Positions 59,587-64,000 of a DNA stretch of 64,000 nucleotides are shown here, piece after piece (the first letter of the stretch is position 1; each line of letters opens with the position of its first letter). The notes beneath the pieces were generated by a model, which worked only from the letters and a program-made list of their open reading frames with translations, made no database searches and was not told where the DNA came from. Origin of the DNA: Paracoccaceae bacterium (GTDB taxonomy: Bacteria; Pseudomonadota; Alphaproteobacteria; Rhodobacterales; Rhodobacteraceae); assembly GCA_019911965.1 (NCBI GenBank), contig JAIOJF010000015.1:1-64000 (forward strand). The letters run 5' to 3'. The translations under genes were made by a program, and so were the position numbers.

Positions 59587-61112
59587 TGGCGGGAACAGGC
59601 GAAACCGCTCTGGCGATGAGCCTTGGCGATCAACTGCCGGTGTTGCAAGTGCTGGTGCCGTTTGTCGCCGCACCCCTGACGGCGCTGATCGGCAGCCGTC
59701 GGCTGGCCTGGCCGATTGCCTTCGCCACCAGCCTGATTGCAACCGTGATCGCGGCCTTGCTGCTGGCGCAGGTGATCGACGGCGGGGTGATCTCCTATCA
59801 TATCGGCGGCTGGGCTCCGCCGCTGGGTATCGAATACCGCATAGATGCCGCCAATGCCTTCGTGCTGTTGCTGCTGACCGGTGTCAGCACATTGGTCCTG
59901 CCATTCGCCTATGCCAGTATCCGCGACGAGGTGCCGGGGCGCCATCATGCACTGTTCTACACCGCCTATCTGTTGTGCCTGACCGGCCTGCTGGGCGTGG
60001 TGGCGACCGGGGATGCCTTCAACGTCTTCGTGTTTCTGGAGATTTCTTCGCTGGCGACCTATGTGCTGGTCGCACAAGGGGCCGGGCGTGACCGGCGGGC
60101 GCTGACGGCGGCCTATGATTACCTGATCATGGGCACGATCGGCGCGACCTTCTTCGTGATCGGCATCGGTTTCTTGTACATGACCACCGGCACGCTGAAC
60201 ATGGCCGACATGGCGACCCGCATCGCTGAACAAGGCGACAGCCGCACCGTGCGCGCGGCATTCGCCTTCATCGTCGTCGGTATCGGGCTGAAACTGGCGA
60301 TCTATCCCTTGCACCTGTGGCTGCCGAACGCCTATACCTACGCGCCCTCGGCGGTGACGGCGTTTCTGGCGGCGACCGCGACCAAGGTGGCGGTCTATGT
60401 GCTGCTCAGGTTCACATTCTCGGTGTTCCAGCCGGAATTCACCTTCTCGGTCAATACTCTGGAATATATCATCCTGCCCTTTGCCGTGCTGGCGATGTTT
60501 GCCGCCAGCTTCATCGCCATCTTCCAGACCGATTTCAAGCGCCTGCTGGCCTATTCCAGCATTGCGCAGATCGGTTATATGCTGCTGGGTATGGCGGTGC
60601 TGAGCGAAACCGGCCTGACCGCCGCCATCGCGCATCTGTTCAACCACGGCATCACCAAGGCGGCCCTGTTCATGGCCGTCGGGGCCTATGTGCTGCGCGC
60701 CGGATCGTCGTTCCTGAACGATCTGGAAGGCGCCGGGCGGACCATGCCCTGGACCAGTGCGGCAATGGTGATCGGCGGTCTCAGCCTGATCGGGGTGCCG
60801 GGCACGGCCGGGTTCATCTCGAAATGGGTGCTGGTGCAGGCGGTCCTGGAAAAGGGCTGGTGGCCGGTCGCCATCCTGATCGTCGCCTCGTCGCTGCTGG
60901 CGGTGATCTATGTCTGGAAGGTGGTCGAGGTCTTGTACCTGCAAGCCCCGCGCGATGTCGTGGCCAGCAAGGAGGCACCCCTGTCGATGCTGGTGCCGAT
61001 CTGGATAACAGCACTTGCCTGCATCTATTTCGGCCTTGATACCGATCTGACGCTGACCGCGTCCCGCACCGCAGCCGAAGGGCTGCTGGCGGGTCCGGCC
61101 GGTCTGCATTAG
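59586..61112 (+). CDS. mrpD: Na+/H+ antiporter subunit D (NuoN/MrpD-like), first copy
   Basis: The 508-residue polytopic protein (about 14 helices) shows the proton-channel residues of complex I antiporter subunits: Glu in FVFLEISSLATYVLVAQGA, Lys in GIGLKLAIYPLHLWLPNAY, Lys in FLAATATKVAVYVLLRF and Lys in TAGFISKWVLVQAV. Its position after B-C makes it the canonical MrpD/MbhH. Confidence 0.92.
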   Translation: MAGTGETALAMSLGDQLPVLQVLVPFVAAPLTALIGSRRLAWPIAFATSLIATVIAALLLAQVIDGGVISYHIGGWAPPLGIEYRIDAANAFVLLLLTGVSTLVLPFAYASIRDEVPGRHHALFYTAYLLCLTGLLGVVATGDAFNVFVFLEISSLATYVLVAQGAGRDRRALTAAYDYLIMGTIGATFFVIGIGFLYMTTGTLNMADMATRIAEQGDSRTVRAAFAFIVVGIGLKLAIYPLHLWLPNAYTYAPSAVTAFLAATATKVAVYVLLRFTFSVFQPEFTFSVNTLEYIILPFAVLAMFAASFIAIFQTDFKRLLAYSSIAQIGYMLLGMAVLSETGLTAAIAHLFNHGITKAALFMAVGAYVLRAGSSFLNDLEGAGRTMPWTSAAMVIGGLSLIGVPGTAGFISKWVLVQAVLEKGWWPVAILIVASSLLAVIYVWKVVEVLYLQAPRDVVASKEAPLSMLVPIWITALACIYFGLDTDLTLTASRTAAEGLLAGPAGLH

Positions 61113-61122
61113 GAGGGGCGAC

Positions 61123-62607
61123 ATGGACACCTATACCGCCATCCTTCTGACCATGCTGATCCCCGCCGCGGCGGTGGCATCAAACCTGATCCTGCGCGAT
61201 CAGCCGAACCTGCGCGATGGCATGACGCTGGGCGCGGCGGTGCTGACATTCCTGGTGGTCCTCGGCATCCTTGCCGATATCGGCAACGGCACCACCGAAC
61301 GCTTCGTGATGTTCAGCGTGCTGCCCGGCCTCGACCTGGCGTTCCATGTCGAGCCTCTGGGCCTGATGTTCGCGCTGATCGCCTCGGGCCTCTGGATCAT
61401 CACGCATCTCTACGGCATTGGCTATATGCGCGGCAATCAGGAGAAGGATCACGCCCGCTTCTTCGCCGCCTTCGCCTTTGCCATCGCCTCGGTCATGGGC
61501 ATCGCATTCGCCGGTAACATGTTCACATTGTTCCTGTTTTACGAGCTGCTGACGATCTCCACCTATCCGCTGGTGGCCCATAAGGGCACGCCCGAGGCGA
61601 TCCGTGGTGCGCGAACCTATCTCGGTATACTGATCGGCACCTCGATCGGGCTGCAACTGGTGGCGATCATCTGGACCTGGACGCTGACCGGCACGCTCGA
61701 TTTCACCAAGGGCGGCATTCTTGAGGGCAAGGTGGCAGGCCCGATGGTCGCGATCCTGCTGGCACTTTATGCCTTTGGCATCGGCAAGGCGGCGCTGATG
61801 CCGTTTCACCGCTGGCTGCCTGCGGCGATGGTCGCACCGACGCCGGTTTCGGCGCTGCTGCACGCGGTCGCGGTGGTGAAGGCGGGCGTGTTCACCATGC
61901 TGAAGGTCGGCATCTATATTTTCGGCATCGATTTTCTGGCCGAGACCGGCGCGAGCGTCTGGCTGATGTGGCTGGCGGCGTTTTCCATCATCGCGGCGTC
62001 AGTGGTGGCGCTGACCAAGGATAACCTGAAGGCGCGGCTGGCCTATTCCACGGTGTCGCAACTGAGCTACATCACCCTTGGCATGGCGCTGGCAACCTCG
62101 ATGGGGGTGGTTGGCGGCGGCATGCATATCGCCATGCATGCGATGGGCAAGATCACCTTGTTCATGTGCGCCGGGTCGATCTATGTCGCCACGCATCGCA
62201 CCGAGATCAGCCGCATGACCGGCCTTGGCCGCGCCATGCCGATCACCTTCATCGCCTTCCTGATCGGTGCGCTGTCGATCATCGGCCTGCCGCCGATGGG
62301 GGGATCATGGTCGAAATGGCTGCTGGTGCTGGCGTCTGCCGATACCGGGCAATGGCTGATGATCGCGGTTCTGATGGTATCGTCGCTGCTGAACATCGCA
62401 TACCTTCTGCCGCTGGTTGGCCGGGGGTTCTTTTTGCAGGGCGATGCGCAGATCGCTTATGAAAAAGAGGCCGGCATCCTGGTCTGGGGACCACCGGCGA
62501 TTACCGCGCTGGGCTGTCTGGTGCTGTTCTTCTATGCGGGCGCGTTGCAGGATTTCCTGGCTCCGATCGCAGAACCGGCGGCCAGTGCCGTTGTTCCGGC
62601 AAATTAG
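61123..62607 (+). CDS. MrpD-like antiporter subunit, second copy
   Basis: The 494-residue protein has Glu in FLFYELLTISTYPLVAHKG, Lys in FGIGKAALMPFHRWLPAAM, Lys in LLHAVAVVKAGVFTMLKV and Lys in GGSWSKWLLVLA. Starts ten bases after mrpD with AGGAGG upstream. It is clearly a paralogue of the first copy but divergent. Canonical mrp operons have a single MrpD and a large MrpA. Confidence 0.9.
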   Translation: MDTYTAILLTMLIPAAAVASNLILRDQPNLRDGMTLGAAVLTFLVVLGILADIGNGTTERFVMFSVLPGLDLAFHVEPLGLMFALIASGLWIITHLYGIGYMRGNQEKDHARFFAAFAFAIASVMGIAFAGNMFTLFLFYELLTISTYPLVAHKGTPEAIRGARTYLGILIGTSIGLQLVAIIWTWTLTGTLDFTKGGILEGKVAGPMVAILLALYAFGIGKAALMPFHRWLPAAMVAPTPVSALLHAVAVVKAGVFTMLKVGIYIFGIDFLAETGASVWLMWLAAFSIIAASVVALTKDNLKARLAYSTVSQLSYITLGMALATSMGVVGGGMHIAMHAMGKITLFMCAGSIYVATHRTEISRMTGLGRAMPITFIAFLIGALSIIGLPPMGGSWSKWLLVLASADTGQWLMIAVLMVSSLLNIAYLLPLVGRGFFLQGDAQIAYEKEAGILVWGPPAITALGCLVLFFYAGALQDFLAPIAEPAASAVVPAN

Positions 62608-62619
62608 GGGGCACGCGAT

Positions 62620-63030
62620 ATGGCAAGCAAAACCAGCGCCGGCAAGGGCAATACCGGCAGGGCCGGCAACAAGGCGGATGCCGCTGTGACGAAACGCAAG
62701 GAAGATACCTCAAACTATCCCGCGCTCGGGCGGTGGCTGATGTTTGTCGACAACCCAAGGAATGTCGACCGGATCGTTTACAACCTCTACGCGCTTTGCG
62801 CCGTCCTGTTCCTGGCCGATTTCGCCTATGACAAGCATGTCTATCTCGATATCGAAAAGGTGCCGGGCTTTTATGCGCTGTACGGTTTCATCATGTGCGC
62901 CGGGCTGGTGATCTGCGCGCGGATGCTGCGGGTCGTGCTGATGCGCCCCGAGGATTACTACGCGCCCTACGACGTTGAATCCGAGGACTATCCCGAAGAC
63001 GGCCTGGACAAGGATGCGCATGGTGGCTGA
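62620..63030 (+). CDS. small membrane protein of the antiporter cluster
   Basis: The 136-residue protein has a Lys/Gly-rich N-terminal tail (about 1-30), two helices (about 52-68 and 85-105) and an acidic C-terminus (YDVESEDYPEDGLDKD). I know no named family. Its location between two antiporter subunits, overlapping the next gene by 11 bases, suggests an accessory subunit. Confidence 0.75.
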   Translation: MASKTSAGKGNTGRAGNKADAAVTKRKEDTSNYPALGRWLMFVDNPRNVDRIVYNLYALCAVLFLADFAYDKHVYLDIEKVPGFYALYGFIMCAGLVICARMLRVVLMRPEDYYAPYDVESEDYPEDGLDKDAHGG

Positions 63031-64000
63031 GATTTTCCCCGTCGCCTTCATCTTCTTTGCCGCCGCCGTGCTGATGCTGGCGCTGCCGCGCGGTCCACTG
63101 CGCGCTGGCCTCTTGCTGATCGCGCCAATTGTCGCGCTGGCCCTGGTCTGGTCGCTGCCGGAAGGCTCGCTCTGGTCCGTCAGGCTGATGGGGCTGGATA
63201 TGGAATTCATGCGGGTTGACCGCCTGTCGCGCATATTCGGGCTGATCTTCTGCATCGCCGCGTTCCTCGGCAATCTCTACGCCTGGCATGTCAGGGACAG
63301 CGTGCAGCAGTTGGCGGCGCTGCTTTATGCGGGCTCGGCCATTGGTGCGGTCTTCGCGGGCGATCTGATCACGCTGTTCGTATTCTGGGAAGGTACTGCG
63401 ATCACCTCCGTTTTCCTGATCTGGGCGCGGCGCACGGAAGGGGCCTATCACACCGGCATGCGCTATCTGGTGGTGCAGGTCGGATCGGGTGTGCTGTTGC
63501 TGGCAGGGGCGGCGCTTTTCTGGCGCGAGACCGGCTCGCTCGCCTTTGACAGGATGACGCTGCAAAGCCCCGGCACCTGGATGATCTTCCTGGCATTTGG
63601 CATCAAATGCGCCTTTCCGCTTTTGCATAACTGGTTGCAGGATGCCTATCCGGCGGCCACCGTCACCGGCACGGTGATCCTGTCTGCCTTCACCACCAAA
63701 CTTGCGGTCTATGCCCTGGCGCGCGGTTTTCCGGGCACCGAGATGCTGGTCTATATCGGCGCGGTGATGACGCTGTTCCCGATCTTCTTCGCGGTGATCG
63801 AGAATGACCTGCGCCGGGTGCTGGCCTATTCGCTGAACAATCAGCTGGGGTTCATGGTGGTCGGCATCGGTATCGGCACCGAATTGTCGCTGAACGGCAC
63901 CGCCGCGCATGCCTTCGCGCATATCCTCTACAAGGCGCTCTTGTTCATGAGCGTCGGGGCCGTGCTGTTTCGCACCGGCACGGCGAAGGGCTCGGAACTG
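63020..64000 (+). CDS. NuoL/MrpD-like antiporter subunit, third copy, cut by the window edge
   Basis: The frame is open for 327 codons to the edge. Visible features are Glu in LFVFWEGTAITSVFLIWARR, Lys in FGIKCAFPLLHNWLQDAYP, Lys in SAFTTKLAVYALARGF and RRVLAYSLNNQLGFMVVG (TM11-12 loop). It belongs to the same family as the two upstream copies. ATG at 63020 lies inside the preceding gene. Confidence 0.9.
   Translation, partial: MVAEIFPVAFIFFAAAVLMLALPRGPLRAGLLLIAPIVALALVWSLPEGSLWSVRLMGLDMEFMRVDRLSRIFGLIFCIAAFLGNLYAWHVRDSVQQLAALLYAGSAIGAVFAGDLITLFVFWEGTAITSVFLIWARRTEGAYHTGMRYLVVQVGSGVLLLAGAALFWRETGSLAFDRMTLQSPGTWMIFLAFGIKCAFPLLHNWLQDAYPAATVTGTVILSAFTTKLAVYALARGFPGTEMLVYIGAVMTLFPIFFAVIENDLRRVLAYSLNNQLGFMVVGIGIGTELSLNGTAAHAFAHILYKALLFMSVGAVLFRTGTAKGSEL

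Overview
The window looks like chromosomal DNA of a GC-rich alphaproteobacterium, most likely a marine Rhodobacterales (Roseobacter-group) species. This is inferred from high GC, dense operons joined by ATGA/TGATG overlaps, an Entner-Doudoroff (ED) sugar operon, a glycogen operon, lignin-type aromatic catabolism and an Mrp-type antiporter. No prophage, insertion sequence, integrase or CRISPR array was seen, and only one RNA gene (tRNA-Gln) was found.

Layout. 1-10.4 kb, all on the minus strand: ROK regulator - fructokinase - gap - zwf - edd - eda - pgi, then a LacI regulator, a relic of a sugar-binding protein and the first codons of a gene that leaves the window. This breaks sugars down through glucose-6-P, 6-phosphogluconate and KDPG. 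The lactonase gene pgl, needed between zwf and edd, is about 43 kb away at 49.7 kb. 10.6-23.6 kb, plus strand: a seven-gene glycogen/maltodextrin operon, glgC-glgA-glgX-malQ-pgm-glgP-glgB, divergent from the ROK regulator across a near-perfect inverted repeat.

23.7-33.4 kb: a methoxy-aromatic or aryl-acid module. It has a hot-dog thioesterase, a LigM/DesA-type folate-dependent O-demethylase, a TetR regulator, an AMP-forming acyl-CoA ligase and a complete branched-chain/aromatic-type ABC importer. Two copies of a TCTATA-N4-TATAGA motif flank tetR and probably define its regulon. 33.4-38.8 kb: hutC divergent from hutI-hutG-hutU, followed 1 bp later by a VanA-like Rieske oxygenase; hutH is not present. 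39.0-43.3 kb: RND efflux adaptor and pump.

43.3-46.0 kb: a minus-strand trio of unknown function (OmpA-family protein, secreted repeat-type protein, small membrane protein). 46.0-49.3 kb: a divergent pair, an Old-Yellow-Enzyme-type oxidoreductase and a benzoate/2-aminobenzoate-type CoA ligase. 49.7-52.0 kb: pgl, tRNA-Gln(UUG) and a YhiN-type flavoprotein. 52.0-56.6 kb, minus strand: kpsT-kpsE-kdsA-phosphomannomutase, for capsule/Kdo polysaccharide export. 57-64 kb, plus strand: an Mrp-like cation/proton antiporter in the order E-F-G-A(C-terminal part)-B-C-D, followed by a second MrpD-like protein, a small membrane protein and a third NuoL/MrpD-like protein cut by the window edge.

Most promising for new biology: the TetR-controlled aromatic uptake/activation/demethylation module, the Rieske oxygenase embedded in the hut operon, the Mrp variant with three large antiporter subunits (and a possible AUA start codon), and the uncharacterised OmpA trio.
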